Shown piece after piece: positions 47,047-59,150 of a stretch of DNA of 64,000 nt. The stretch comes from Parasponia andersonii (taxonomy: Eukaryota; Streptophyta; Magnoliopsida; Rosales; Cannabaceae): assembly GCA_002914805.1 (NCBI GenBank), contig JXTB01000228.1, positions 304,447-368,446 on the forward strand, given 5' to 3'. The stretch's first letter is position 1; each line of letters starts with the position of its first letter. The position numbers and the translations under genes were made by a program. A model generated the notes under the pieces. It saw only the letters and a list, made by a program, of their open reading frames with translations. It was not told the origin of the DNA and searched no databases.

Positions 47047-49700
47047 TGATATCCTCAATTCTAAAATGACACTCAATTTCTCATATAATTAAAGAGCCAA
47101 TAATAACGTGATTACATAGTATTTTCATTTATATTAGTACCATATCTGCATACTCCTTTAGATTTTGATTTTTAAATTATTATGATTATTAACCCTTATT
47201 ACAATTTAAGAAAATTTGCAGTCATTGGTACAAATATGACGTGCATCACATTACTATCCTTAAATAATTATTTTTCTTTTCTTTTTCGTACAATTTAATT
47301 AGAAAATACTTGCTAAGAGAAGTTGTTAATTTCAATTCTATAAGTTGTGTTAGTTTGGGAAGATTATTATTTTGTCACAAAAAAAGAGACTATTCCAGCA
47401 TATTACCTTATTAGAAAATGCTTGACTAAATTAGATAAGTTATTTTATAATATTTCTCTAAGTGGTTCAATATTTGTTTTTATTTTATTTTGATTATGTG
47501 TATACTTGAAATTATTTTTTTAAGCTCTATTATGAATATAGGGGATTTTGTATATTTCATACTATAAATTATAACCTGTATTTACTTAAAAGTGATAGAG
47601 TACCGTTTTATGGATTATGATTACTTATCTATTAAAAAAATAAATAAAATAAAATAAAATAAATAGCTAAACATTTTGACCCACCGACTTTGTTAAGTCG
47701 GCAATTAAAAGTGGCATTAAAATTGTTATTCTTTATGTCGTGGAGTACTGTACTTCACTGTTTACAAACTTTCCCCTTATTATATCTCTCCAAATATTTT
47801 ACTTCCATGGAGATGTTAATATGCAACTAAATTCTTGTCAAAAGTTAGATTCACATGCTTTCTAGTTTTAGAATACTTGGAAGGTACTATTCTTATGCAT
47901 ATCACTTTCATTAATAATTTCATGCATATATATACATGTGTAACCTTTCTTGTTTCTTAATACCTCTTTTTGAATTCTGTGAGGATTATAGGGATAAGAT
48001 TTCCAACTATTAGAGAACTTTTACTAATACTTTAAAATTCACCTATAGCAATAAGTACTATTTGGTTTGGATCATTTATTCTATTCCATTATCTATGTTT
48101 TGTGATTTCAAAGGTACTTATTGACGGAATACACTTATTTGATTAAAAACAAGTGAACTTTTATGTTAGTGGCTTGACTAAATTGCTCATTGTGTTATTA
48201 ATTATCATATGTATAGATAGATCTGATCTTGAAACTTCTTTTAGGGTTTTATGTATGTATATATACATTAGGTATCTATACGAGAGGTATATTAATTTAA
48301 GCAGATAATTTTTTATGATTAGTTTCCAAATTATACTATACATGACTTTGTACGTATATTTTTTTTATGTTACTGTAGCTAGTCAATTTCTCAGTTGTTT
48401 TGTTAAAGTCAATTAGGTTAGCATCTATTAGGTATAAGGATGTGTCTTTCCCCTTTTATGTCCCTAATTTTGGATATAAATACATATATTTAAAGGAATA
48501 ATAGTCATTACAGGTTCACACATGTGTACGATAGAAATTAATTTTATTTCTATTGTCAAGTTTAGACTTTGATGAGTCCGAATTTCTTTGTTGTGCATAC
48601 TAAGGTTCTAATTATTAGATAAGAATTAAGAGCTTTCTCCTCATTCCTTAATGGATTGATCATATAACATTTTAGTCCTTAGGTTGGTATTTTGTATTCT
48701 CTTGTTTAGAAATATATTAAGAATTCGTTAATCTCAAGCTATAATGTTTAGTGTTATAAGCATATTCATATTATCTTAAAATAATAATAATAACAAGGAT
48801 GTGTTAAATATACCTTGAGCGGGAGCATTTTACAGAAAATCAGGTGAAAGTCCAGAAATTGAGGTATCTAATGTCACACCTGCAGTATAAGAAATTGTTT
48901 GTTCTGTGAATTTTTGGAATTTGTGAGTATAAAATCTATGGATATTTGTACATACATATTTTTTATTCAGCTTTGCATGAGACATGAACACATAGTGTAT
49001 TTATATTGTCTGAAGAATATTGATGAATAGGGTGTGGTAGGCTAGTGCCCAAATCTATGATATGGTTCCTTTGGGAACACTCTGGTTCTTTCAGAGACAT
49101 CATGGTTCCTACAGAAACACTTTGACGGAACTATGGAGTGGACCGCTACTGTACACAAAGAGGATCTCTAGGGCTCAAGACCTCCATATAGCTCATGATA
49201 TGTTATACTTTCTCTAAGTGGCTCAGTATGCGATTCATGGTCTTATCAGGCAATATAATATACACAAGAATCTCAATCATATGATTATCTATTCCCTGTC
49301 ATGTGCACTCTACGTTTGCATATGTTTCTTACTAAGTTTTATACTCACAAATATTCTTATATTGTAGAAGATACTGATGATATATGAGTTTGGAGGAGGA
49401 GCACCAACTTTCTGATCGCGACTTATGTATATGAGTATTTTGACATTGTAGTTTTCTGACAGAGGATTTTGTACTTATTTTGAGTGTGTATATTATGTAT
49501 ATTCTATAAGAGGCCTATTTTGCAAGGGCGTATTTATATGTACATTGGAGTATGTATAATTATGAGTGGAGTTTTCCTTTTGCCCTTAGTTTTTTTTTTC
49601 CCCCGAATTTATCAATTCCAAGTCAAGTAGTATCTCCCGATTTTGCTAAATAATTATATAAATATGCTTATGTACGTGTGTGGAATCAGAGGATGTTACA
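47047..49700 (+). repeat. 3' LTR of the Tekay-like element (2654 bp)
   Basis: Counterpart of 39688-42425, preceded by a purine tract (TTGGAGGGCAAGATTG) just before 47047. It differs by many transitions and by missing (TA)n tracts. Confidence 0.9.
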
Positions 49701-50031
49701 CCTAAAGAAGCAGTTTGGCCCAGAAAGTTCTTTACTTACTTAAAAATGGTTACAAATACGGATAAGCTACTAACTTTATACTGCGACAACAATAGAGCAG
49801 TGGCGAATTCAATCGAACCAAGAAGTTACAAGAGAGAAAGCATACAGAGAGGAAGTATCTTCTGATCAGAGAGATAGAATATCGAGGAGACGTGGCCATT
49901 ATGAAGATAACGTTCAAAACCAAAATTGCTGATCCTTTTATGAAAATGCTTCCCACGAAGACTTTTGAGAGTCACTTAAAGAGTTTAGGATTGAGAGACA
50001 TATCATACTTGCTTTAAGGCAAATAGGAGAT
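49701..50031 (+). pseudogene. pol: Copia RNase H, 3' part
   Basis: Continues the frame cut at 39687: KEAVWPRKFF, TLYCDNNRAVANSIEPRSYK, then (frame shifted) a YLLIREIEYRGDV region and TKTFESHLKSLGL. DNN and AV are the conserved RNase H end. A purine run AAATAGGAGAT follows as polypurine tract before the LTR at 50032. Confidence 0.88.
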
Positions 50032-51491
50032 TGTTAGAATTTATGCCCTAGAAGCATATATATTTTGGATATTTACTGAATTAATAAAATAATATTTTTT
50101 TATTTGAATTTGTGTTTAATTGATATGTCTTTAAATATCAGAAAATCTCTAGTTTATTTATGTGAACATAAATTTAGTATGTAAGTGTTATATACATAAG
50201 GATTAAATTTATGGATAATAAACTAAACATAGTCCGTAATAATTAATTAAAATATAGGATCTTTAATTAAATATTAGTATGAGTCATTAACATTGAGAAT
50301 GTAATAGTCTTATCCAGACTATTAATGTGTTGATATCACAATGAAGATATTTTATATAATTTAATTAAATATGACTGGACCAGATATGATTGGATTCTCA
50401 CATAAATTCTGTTAACTGTTGAGAGAGCAAATAATGTCACTAGATGATCATATATAGATTAATTTTAATCCTGAGTAGTTATAGATTCTTATTTATAATA
50501 TTACGTTCTTTAACATACTTGTTAAAGGTTTGTTTTTTAAACAGATTGAAATACTTATATCTTAGGAGCATGATGAGATGAGTAACTATGAATGTAGCTT
50601 ACAAATATGGAATCCATTCCTTCCATTAGGAAGCTAGAAAGATGATTCTCTTGTGTATTGATTCAGGACTTGAACAGTTTAAATACTTAGTTTATAATAG
50701 ATTTATAAATTAATTATTTATTAGAGAATCAATGGTACACATATATAAAGATACAATTGGAGAGGTAAATAGAGCATGGTCTAACTCCAATTATAAATAA
50801 TCTATGGAGGATTGAACTACATATAATGATTAAGTCAATGGACCACTCATTATTTTCTGAGTAAATTAATTCTGTAACTTCAAGAGTACAATTCCAAAAT
50901 TTTAGTGGAGTGATGTTAGAATTAATAAATTAGACAAATTAATTAGAGAATTTAATTAATTGTCATAATTTATTGGAGCCTGAATTACAGGTCCATAGGT
51001 CTCCAATTCCATCTCTTACAAATACTGTATTGGATATTACATTATTTATGTTATTACACACTTTGCCTAGATAAATTGTTTGTCTACGATAATTAATAAT
51101 TATTAATTAATTTAAATTTCTATAGGGATAAGTTTCTTAATTTGTTTAAATTTTGAATTTAAAAATATTTAATTATTAAATAAATAGATAAATAGAAAAT
51201 AAAAAACTAGCTAGAAGTTTTTGAAATATACATATATATGTTAATTAATTAGATTAATTAATTTATATATAAATATAAGCTTTACGTTTACTAAAAAAAA
51301 GGAAGAAAACTTACGTTTCCTGTTAAAACAATGGTTACGTTATCTTTAAAAAAGTTATATATATATATATATATAGATATTAGATTAATTAATTTAAATA
51401 TATATTACCTTACCGTTTAAAAAAAACGTATAGTTTTAGTTATATTATCGATATATATATTAATTCGATTAATAATTTATTTATTAAATAG

Positions 51492-51536
<45 letters not shown>

Positions 51537-51903
51537 TGTAAGGTGAAAACATTAACGGAAAAACTTAACGTATTATATTTTTACTGAGCCTTTATAATTA
51601 GAGAAAGAAAAGAAGCTTTCTATTCTCTATAGAACAAATGCTTAAAGTGTGAGTTTTAAGATACTATACGCAATACCCACACGTTCATCTAGTTATGCTT
51701 GAGGTTTGAATTAGAAGATCGTGTTTTAGAAGATACAAAATCTAGGATCCGCTGATAAGCTATAAGAAGTATTAGATCTTCTTTTTGTATGTTCCTATTT
51801 GCTATGAATTAATACTATACACTCATAGTCAATTGTTTTGAAAAAAATTTTGAATGTTCTTAAGCTAATCTTTCGCTGTAAAAAATCATTTTTAAATCCA
51901 ACA
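50032..51903 (+). repeat. 3' LTR of the Copia element (1872 bp)
   Basis: Begins TGTTAGAATTTATGCCCTAG and ends AAATCCAACA. It contains (TA)n at 51495-51534. The first 487 bp have no counterpart in the 5' LTR. Confidence 0.88.
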
Positions 51904-53439
51904 AAAAAAATCTGATACCAAGTTTAAAAATAGATACACTACCAACTACATAGATATCTAACAAATCTATATTCTCAACCTATCTATATTCTCGACCTCC
52001 GATGACTATTACAGAAAATCTCAATTTTCAACAACAAATATACAATAATAAAACAGATATCTATTAGACGTAAAATCTCAATTTCGACATATGAATAACA
52101 GATAACTATTCATATATATACATATGATGCTTGAAAAGTGACCTACCATACTTCGACATATATTCATCATACCTATAATCTCAATTTTCCAACTCTTTTG
52201 ACATAAACAGTATAATTAAGAAGTGAAGAGCACAAAAATAATGATTCACTTAAAAAATGTTAAAAAAAATAAATCAGATTTACCACTAGATGAAGATGAT
52301 ATATGATATCTATCTATTGCATGCAATACATTGAATAAAATCATGAATCCTATCAATGATTTAGAGGGGAGAAGAAGAAGGCTAATCGTCTCAAACACAA
52401 TCAAGAAAATAAAATCTATAAATCTTAGGGTTAAAAGCTATCAACACTAAGGATAAAGAAAAGCCTGTCTATGCTTAAGATGAATCCACGAAACAAAAAC
52501 TAGCCAAAATAAAAGGGGATCCACCTGAGAAGATGTGAATCCTGCCAAGAGAAAATAGAGAGTGGCTTTGTTTATATGAAGATAGAGAAGCTAAAAATTG
52601 GAAAGAAAAACACGAATTTGTAAATGCTTTGTTCAGAAACAACTTCAATAAAAGCATATTCAAAATAAAAAAAATGAAAAAGGGAAATATTTTCCTATAA
52701 CATACTCAGAATTAAAAAGGTTTAACACGGTTAAAAATTCACCACTAATGAGAAAATGACATGCTTCCAAGGAATTGTGAGAAGGCCACCAATTGCTCGT
52801 AGCATGCCACTTGTAGGTAGACATGATTACAGTTTTAAACTTATTTCACTACAAGATAAAACTTTTTAAATAATACTAAAAAAACGTTATTGTACACGAT
52901 TCATAAAATTATAAATAATATTATGTCAACTCTTGTTATTAAAAGTTCAAATTTTTTATAATATTATTTTGATATTATAAGAAATCTTTTTTATAATATT
53001 TATTTTAGTTTAATGGAATTTAAATAACGACATTTTAGTGTAACTATAATACAATATGTGACAATAAGTACAAACCCTTTCATAACATTTTTTTTATTAT
53101 TATAAAAAATCCCATTTTATAAGACTTTTTCGGCATTATGTATAATAATTTATATCATTTTACATATCTTGTTAAAAGTATAAGCATAGACCATATGATA
53201 TATCGCTTATTTATGTTATTAAATGCTTATTTTATAATATTTCTTTAATGTTACGCAATGAAAATAATAATACTTTTGTTCATATTCGCTCCAACATTTA
53301 ATACATAGAATCTATAATAAAGCTGACGTATCAAATAACAAAGGTTGATGTAAATCTTTGTATTATTTTCCCCGGTCCCAAAAAGATCTCCATAATAAGC
53401 AGCATGAATTAAATGTAAATTTAAAGATTTACATGGTCA
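51904..53439. other. AT-rich intergenic DNA
   Basis: No gene. CACTACAAG at 52847 looks like a CACTA terminus with a short ACGTTATTG motif behind it, but no partner end with a matching 3-bp duplication was found (TAGTG at 53036-53040 has TAA against TTT). CTGATACCA just after the Copia LTR (about 51911) equals an inverted initiator-Met primer site, possibly part of an older minus-strand retroelement. Confidence 0.4.
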
Positions 53440-53697
53440 AGCAATAAAACGTCATCTTCTCTTCCAAGCACAAAAAGTCAATCACCTGCTGGCCAGTCAC
53501 AAGCTCTAACAGCACGATTCCACAGCTGAAACATCAGTTCTTTCTGATGACTTCCCAGTGACAAAGTATTTAAGTGCTATGTGGCCTACTGTCCCACGAA
53601 CTTGAGTTGTCACATTAGTCCTTCTAGCATCCACCAACATTGCCAAGCCAAAGTCCCCAGCAAGTGCTTCGAAGTCTTCATCAACTAATACTTTAGC
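53440..53697 (-). pseudogene. LRR receptor-like kinase fragment (kinase subdomains VII-IX)
   Basis: Read from 53697 down, an intron-like AG is followed by [43 protein letters not shown] and [11 protein letters not shown] one-base deletion near 53525 then shifts the frame to [17 protein letters not shown]. This is the activation segment of the plant LRR-II (SERK/NIK-related) kinases, where the family reads [19 protein letters not shown]. The DFG metal-binding motif is kept; the APE motif is changed to ALK. The ATP-binding lobe, HRD loop and LRR region are missing, so it is a pseudogene. The Galadriel-like element begins 70 bp upstream of it in gene sense. Confidence 0.85.
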
Positions 53698-53766
53698 CTG
53701 AATAGAAACTCTCAGTTTATACCTGAATAGAAACTCAGTGTCTATGTACTCATTTTCTTTGCATAT

Positions 53767-54457
53767 TGTCACGACCCTAGCCTCAAACTAGATAATCGTG
53801 CAGCACTTAGCACAGTCTCAAACTAGACAATCGTGTAGCACTTAACACAGTCCGTCGCACTAAGTCAGCCTACCAATACTCAAGAAAAGGAGTTAGAGTA
53901 AGCTATTGAGAGAAAGTGGTAAGAATGAGAGAGTTTATGTGAATGAAAATTTTGTATTACTCTTAAAATGCTTAAAACTCTCACAAAATGAGACTTATGT
54001 ACAAATGAACCCAAGAGGATCTTTATATAGGCAAAGCCTAAACCAACCAAGGGTTAAGATCGTGCCAAGTAGCATGATCTTACAAAGGGTCTAGATTATT
54101 CTCAACTAAAGTTATAATATCTACAAAGATATTTACATAGAGAATTCTAGAACAAAATATGGTCTAGATTCTTCTAAGAGGTTTACCCACCATTTTGGCT
54201 CTTCCAAGTCATTCAAGGAGCTTCTAGGACCGTCTAACCCATCTAGCACCATCCGGCCTTGTCTATAGCCTTCTAGGACTTATAGCACCAACTAGAGTCT
54301 TCTAGCATAGCCAAGACCTCTCTTGATCACTCTAGAAGTGTCCACCACGTTCTAGGGTCTTCCACAATCTTTCTGGGTAAGCAGTATATATAGAGGACCT
54401 TAGAGCCATGAACAACAATATTTAAATTTTTATGAGCCAAATGAGCGGAGTGTAACA
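53767..54457 (-). repeat. 3' LTR (element sense) of the Galadriel-like element, 691 bp
   Basis: Matches 59151-59777 but is longer by two changes: a roughly 37-bp tandem duplication near 53778-53850 (TCAAACTAGA(T/C)AATCGTG twice) and about 30 bp extra around 54245-54275. Confidence 0.9.
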
Positions 54458-54473
54458 CCCTCCCCCACTCAAG
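54458..54473 (-). promoter_or_regulatory. Polypurine tract of the Galadriel-like element
   Basis: On the minus strand CTTGAGTGGGGGAGGG directly precedes the LTR start TGTTACA. Confidence 0.7.
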
Positions 54474-55800
54474 TTCGCGACGTCCCAGTCGCGCCATCGA
54501 CTTTGAACTGCTCGATATGGTTTTTGAATTGCCACAAGGCATCTTCATGCTCCCAACTAGCCTCGGCCTTAGGCAAATTCTTCCATTTCACTAAGTATTC
54601 CCGATAATTAGGAACACCACGTCGGGAGATCAAGCGATCAGCCAAAATGCTCTCCACCTCTTTATCAAAAGAGGTTATCACCGTAGTAGGAGCCTTTTTG
54701 GATTCGCCCCTTGAAGGATCTCCCTCATCTCCATGGTAGGATTTTAGCATGCTAACATGGAAAACAGGGAAAATCTTTAACTTGGCAAGGAGTTGAAGCT
54801 TATAGGAGACCTTAGCTAAAAACTTGAGTACCGGAAATAGACCCTCATATTTGTGCATCAACCCTTTATGCACCTTCCTTAAGGTTTTGAATTGTTGGGG
54901 CAACAACTTAACAAGGACTAAATCCCCCTCTTGATAATCAACGTGCCTCTTCCTTTTGTCGGCCCACTTCTTCAGTCTTTTAGAAGCTTTGTTCAAGTAG
55001 GCCCTAGCCAACTCCGCTTGTTCATGCCATGCCTTAGCAAACTTGAATGCTGTAGGACTCTTCTCACCGTAATTTGTCGCTAAGGCATGTAGGGTCATAG
55101 GTTGTTGACCCATGACTATCTCGAAGGGACTCTTGCCCGTAGACTCGCTCCTCTGGAGGTTAAAAGAGAATTGGGCTACATCAAGTAGTTTTGCCCAATC
55201 TTTTTGATTGACACTTACAAAGTGCCTCAAGTATAACTCCAGCAAGGCATTCACCCTTTCCGTTTGGCCATCACTTTGGGGGTGAAAGCTAGTAGAAAAG
55301 TTCAATATGAACCCATCAACTTGAACAATTCGGTCCAAAACCTTCCAGTGAATCGGGGATTACGATCACTTACGATGTTTGATGGGACACCCCAAAGCTT
55401 CACGACATACTTCATAAAGAGCTGCGTAGTCTCATCGGCGGGATAATCGGGTGAAGCAGGTATAAAGGTGGCATACTTGCTGAAGCGATCAACCACCACT
55501 ATAATGGTGGCAAAGCCCTCTGACTTAGGCATGCTAGTGATAAAATCCATGGAAACACTCTCCCACGGCCTCTCAGGAATGGGGAAAGGTTCCAACAATC
55601 CGCCCGGTGATTGTTGTTCCACCTTGTCTTGTTGGCACACAAGACAAGTTCGTACATAGGCCTCGACATCATCCCTCAGTTGAGGCCAATAGTAGATAGA
55701 TTTGATAAGACCAAGAGTGCGTTTCTGACCTGGGTACCACAAGGAATCGTGGCACTCTTTGATAAGATCTTTTCTTAAGTTCCCCCACTTAGGCACATAG
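54469..55800 (-). pseudogene. pol: Galadriel-like integrase and chromodomain
   Basis: Two overlapping frames (55796-55302 and 55338-54469) hold the whole domain. Zinc part HDSLWYPGQKRTLGLIKSIY and CLVCQQDK; core SVSMDFITSMP (Asp), SDRNPRFTGRFW (Asp) and GQTERVNALLELYL (Glu); then GDLVLVKLLPQQF. A chromodomain REYLVKWKNLPKAEASWEHE at the C-terminus ends just before the polypurine tract. A frameshift near 55320, between the second Asp and Glu, is the main lesion. Confidence 0.9.
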
Positions 55801-57950
55801 AGTCGATTGAATTTGGCATAGAGAAGTCCGTTACTCAGCCAAAATCATCTTGTCTTTCTTTCCGTTACTAGGGGCAGCAGGCTCTTTGCAAGAACATCGT
55901 GTTCCAGCCCTTCCTTGATTTTCTCTATCAAGGTACTATCGGGCCTGCTTAAGGCAGCCAACTACGCCTTTCTGCTTAGGGCATCTGCCACTACATTGGC
56001 CTTTCCAGGCTTGTATTCAAGCTTGTAATCAAATTCTACCAAGAAGTCTTGCCACCAAGCTTACTTAGGACTCAACTTTTTCTGAGTTTGAAAGTAGCTT
56101 GTGGCTATGTTGTCAGTCATGATCGTGAAGTGAGTACCCAACAAGTAGTGTCGCCACACCCTTAGGCAATGGATGACTGCAGTCATCTCTTTTTTTTGCA
56201 CCGTGTAGCATCTCTCGGTGTCATTGAGCTTGCGGCTTTCATAAGCAATTGGACGCCCTTCTTGCATTACTACTCCGCCAATAGCAAAGTCAAAGGCATC
56301 CGTATATAGCTCATATGTGTTTGAGTGATTGGGTAAGCTGAGAACCGGCTCTTCGCTTACCGCTCTCTTCAAGTCTTCGAATGAAACTTGACACTCAAGT
56401 GTCCATTCCTAAGACTTGTTCTTCTTGAGCAGGTTAGTAAGTGGTGCTGCTCTTGCTGAGTAGGACTTGATGAACTACCTATAATAGTTCACAAGTCCGA
56501 GGAAGGATCTTAACTCTGGCACCTTAGTAGGAGGTTCCCACTCTTGGATGGATTGCACCTTGGCTTCATCCATCATAAGTTTCCCATCCTTTATCTTATG
56601 CCCTAGGAACGTCACTTCCTTTTGGGCGAAGGAGCACTTCTCCTTCTTGATGAATAATTAGTTTTCTCTCAAGACCTCGAACACTTTCCTCAAATGTTCT
56701 AGGTGCTCTTCTATGGTTTTACTATAGATAACTATATCATCAAGATAGACTACCACGAACTGATCGAGGTAGGGATGAAATAACTTATTCATTAGGGTGC
56801 AAAAGGTAGCAGGTGCATTGGTAAGACCAAATGGCATGACTAAGAACTCATAAGCACCATACCTTGTCACGCACGTGGTCTTGGGCTCATCCCCCTCTAC
56901 TATGCGCATTTGATAGTACTCCGAGCATAGATTAAGCTTTGAGAAATATCTAGCATTCCCAAGTTGATCGAACAAGTCGACAATAAGCGAGATGGGGTAT
57001 TTGTTCTTCACCGTTACCTTGTTAAGAGCCCAGTAATCAATGCACATCCTTAGTGAGCCATTTTTCTTTCTCTGGAACAACACCGGAGCACCGAAAGGAG
57101 CTTTGGAGGGCCTGATGAAACCCGCATCAAACAACTCCTTTAGTTGTTTCCGGAGTTCCGCTAACTCCGGAGGGGCCATTCGATAAGGACTCATTGGAGG
57201 TGGTCTCGTGCCTGGCTCAAGCTCGATTTCATGATCCACTTCCCTCCTAGGTGGAAGTTTCTTGGGCAGGGCGTCAGGCATCGCATCTTGGAATTCATCC
57301 AAAACAGTTTGTACCTCCATGGGTAGGTTACCTTGAGGTTCCAACTCTTCATCATCGTACTTCTTTAGGATGGCCAAGTAACTCTCCTCCTCTCTTCTCA
57401 AGCCCTTCTTGAATTGAAGTGCACAGAGTACTTTGTTTCCTGCTTTTGTGGACCGCTCCGTTGGTATCACACAAGCTTTTTCACTATCCATGATGCACAT
57501 AGAGTTAGCAAAAGGAACAGGGAATACCCGCACTGCATCAAGGAATTCCAAACCAAGCACTACTGCATAATCATCCATTGGCACCACTGATAAGTCGACT
57601 TGGCCAACACATGCACATAGGCTAGCCTTAACATTATGAGCAACCCCATGGATGGGGCGTGCTGCTGAGTTCACTGCCTTGAGGGAGCCTCCTCCATTAG
57701 ACACCGTCAAGCCCAACCGTCTAGCTTCCTCAATAGAGACAAAGTTATGGGATGCACCCGTGTCAACCAAGGCTTTAGTGGCTTTGCCATTGATTGTTGC
57801 ATCCACAAAAAGTAGGCCCTCAGCTTGTGACTTAGGGGCCGACCGCAAGGCATTTAGGAGTTGCAAAGAACCAACATGTGCACCGCCATCTTCTCTATCA
57901 CCTCCTTCTTGGCTTAGCTCGGAGGCAATTAAGGCATTGAGAGCTTTCTT
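55801..57950 (-). pseudogene. pol: Galadriel-like protease, reverse transcriptase and RNase H
   Basis: The 402-codon frame (57866-56658) contains the protease site [13 protein letters not shown] and the RT motifs [45 protein letters not shown] and the catalytic [13 protein letters not shown]. It stops at 56658. RNase H continues at 56372-56061 (YELYTDAFDFAIGGVVMQEG) and ends with YKPGKANVVADALSRKA (about 55965-56020). Stops at 56658, 56478, 56411, 56062 and 55963 are mostly TAG or TAA at Gln- or Trp-like positions. Confidence 0.92.
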
Positions 57951-59087
57951 CTTAGGACACTCGAGTGCCCAATGTGGCCCATCGCAAAGAAAGCACTTGA
58001 CTCTTGGCTTGGAGAAGTCACGGTCTTCCTTCTCTTTGCCTTTTTCTTTGTGCCTGTCGGAGGAATTCTCTTAGTTCTATTTTCCTCCTTTTGTTTGCTC
58101 TCCCCCACTATTTGCTCCACCACCTTTTTTGTCTTTGGCCTTAGAAGGGTCCTTGTTGGTAGAGTAATCAACAAGGCTCTCGGCTACTGCAATAGCATTG
58201 GCCAAGTCCTGAACGCCACGATGCTTGAGCTCTAACTTAGCCCAGTTCTGAAGACCATCCATGAACAAGAATAAGGTATCTTTATCTGAAGTGTCAGGGA
58301 CTTCGAGCAAGAGTGTAGTAAACTCTTTCACGTAGCCTCTAACACTATCAGATTGTTTGAGGCGACGAAGACAGCCTCTCACCTCCTCTTCGGCATTCTC
58401 GGGGAAGAATTGCCTTTTTAACTCTCTTTTGAAGTCATCAAAGGTAGCTATAGTGCACACCCCTCGTTGCATCTCCCCGTGTCTCCACCTCCACCATAAC
58501 ATGGCGGTATCGGTTAGATACAAGGCAGCATTACAAATTTTACCGGCATCATCCGTCACACTGGTAGCCTCAAAGTATTGTTCGAGTCCCCATTAGAAGT
58601 TCTCAACTTCCCTAGCATTGCGAGTACCATTGAAGGTCTTTGGTTTAGATACCTCAACCTTCCTTGCCTCAATGGTTGTTGTGTTGGTCACCCCCGTGGC
58701 CACCGCTCGCTTGCACAAAACAAGATCACCACCCATCTCATCTACTCTAAGTAAAACATTACTGAGTTCTCTTTGGAAGAGATCTCGTACCTTGGCAATC
58801 TCCGAATGAAGGGACTCAATCTCGCGCCTTAGGTCGGTTTCTAGCCCACCAAGCGCATCTTTGATGCCTCTGTGGATTTCCGCATCCTCGGTCTCCAAAC
58901 CATCGCAACGGCCATCTAAATCATCTACACGCTCGCCCAACGTGCCCAAGTTGGACTCTAGTCGGGACATTCTAGCCTCCAAGCTAGTCACCATATCCTT
59001 CGACTTGTCGCAGGTAGCACCCTTCTTCCCTTCATCATGCCCACGTTCAGAAGCACCAACTTCAACGGGGTCAGGAGTTGCAACCAT
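57951..59087 (-). pseudogene. gag: Galadriel-like gag
   Basis: It starts at 59087 with a polar N-terminus and a coiled coil (residues 30-110, heptads such as LEARMSRLESNLGTLGERVD). The frame is open except for one TAG (58594, Trp- or Gln-like) up to the capsid domain 58559-58077 (YLTDTAMLWWRWRHGEMQRG, FKRELKRQFFPENAEEEVRG). Two further stops (58075, 58069) precede a zinc knuckle [13 protein letters not shown], one residue shorter than the usual C-x2-C-x4-H-x4-C. It is in line with the protease. Confidence 0.9.
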
Positions 59088-59135
59088 AGTCTTTATTTAG
59101 ACAATGGAACCACCAAGATATAACGAGCAACCAAA

Positions 59136-59147
59136 GCTCTGATACCA
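59136..59147 (-). promoter_or_regulatory. Primer binding site of the Galadriel-like element
   Basis: TGGTATCAGAGC on the minus strand, three bases inside the LTR at 59151; an exact initiator tRNA-Met site. Confidence 0.88.
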
Positions 59148-59150
59148 CAC

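Larger units (their letters stand above)
39688..49700 (+). mobile_element. Gypsy chromovirus (Tekay/Del-like), nested in the Copia element
   Basis: Two long LTRs (39688-42425 and 47047-49700) enclose gag-protease-RT-RNase H-integrase-chromodomain, with an initiator-Met primer site and a polypurine tract. The Copia RNase H reading is interrupted exactly at these ends (…ACEVVN before, KEAVWPRKFF after), which proves the insertion. The 5-bp flanks (TAACG and CCTAA) do not match, so either the duplication has decayed or the ends recombined with another copy. All coding parts contain many stops. Confidence 0.9.
32925..51903 (+). mobile_element. Copia LTR retrotransposon, 5'-truncated, split by a Gypsy insertion
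   Basis: Gag, protease, integrase, RT, RNase H order shows Copia. The 3' LTR is complete (50032-51903, TGTTAGAATT...CCAACA). The 5' LTR lacks about the first 490 bp and starts abruptly at about 32925 against the CACTA fragment. A 10-kb Gypsy element (39688-49700) sits inside the RNase H region, so the Copia without it is about 9 kb. No target duplication can be tested because the 5' end is lost. Many stops make it defective. Confidence 0.88.

Noticed and set aside
52847-53040. CACTACAAG...TTTTAGTG as a small CACTA element
   Set aside because: Flanking trinucleotides TTT and TAA do not match and the ends share too little.
57652-58074. 140-codon plus-strand frame
   Set aside because: Lies opposite the protease/gag junction of the Galadriel-like element; no domain of its own.
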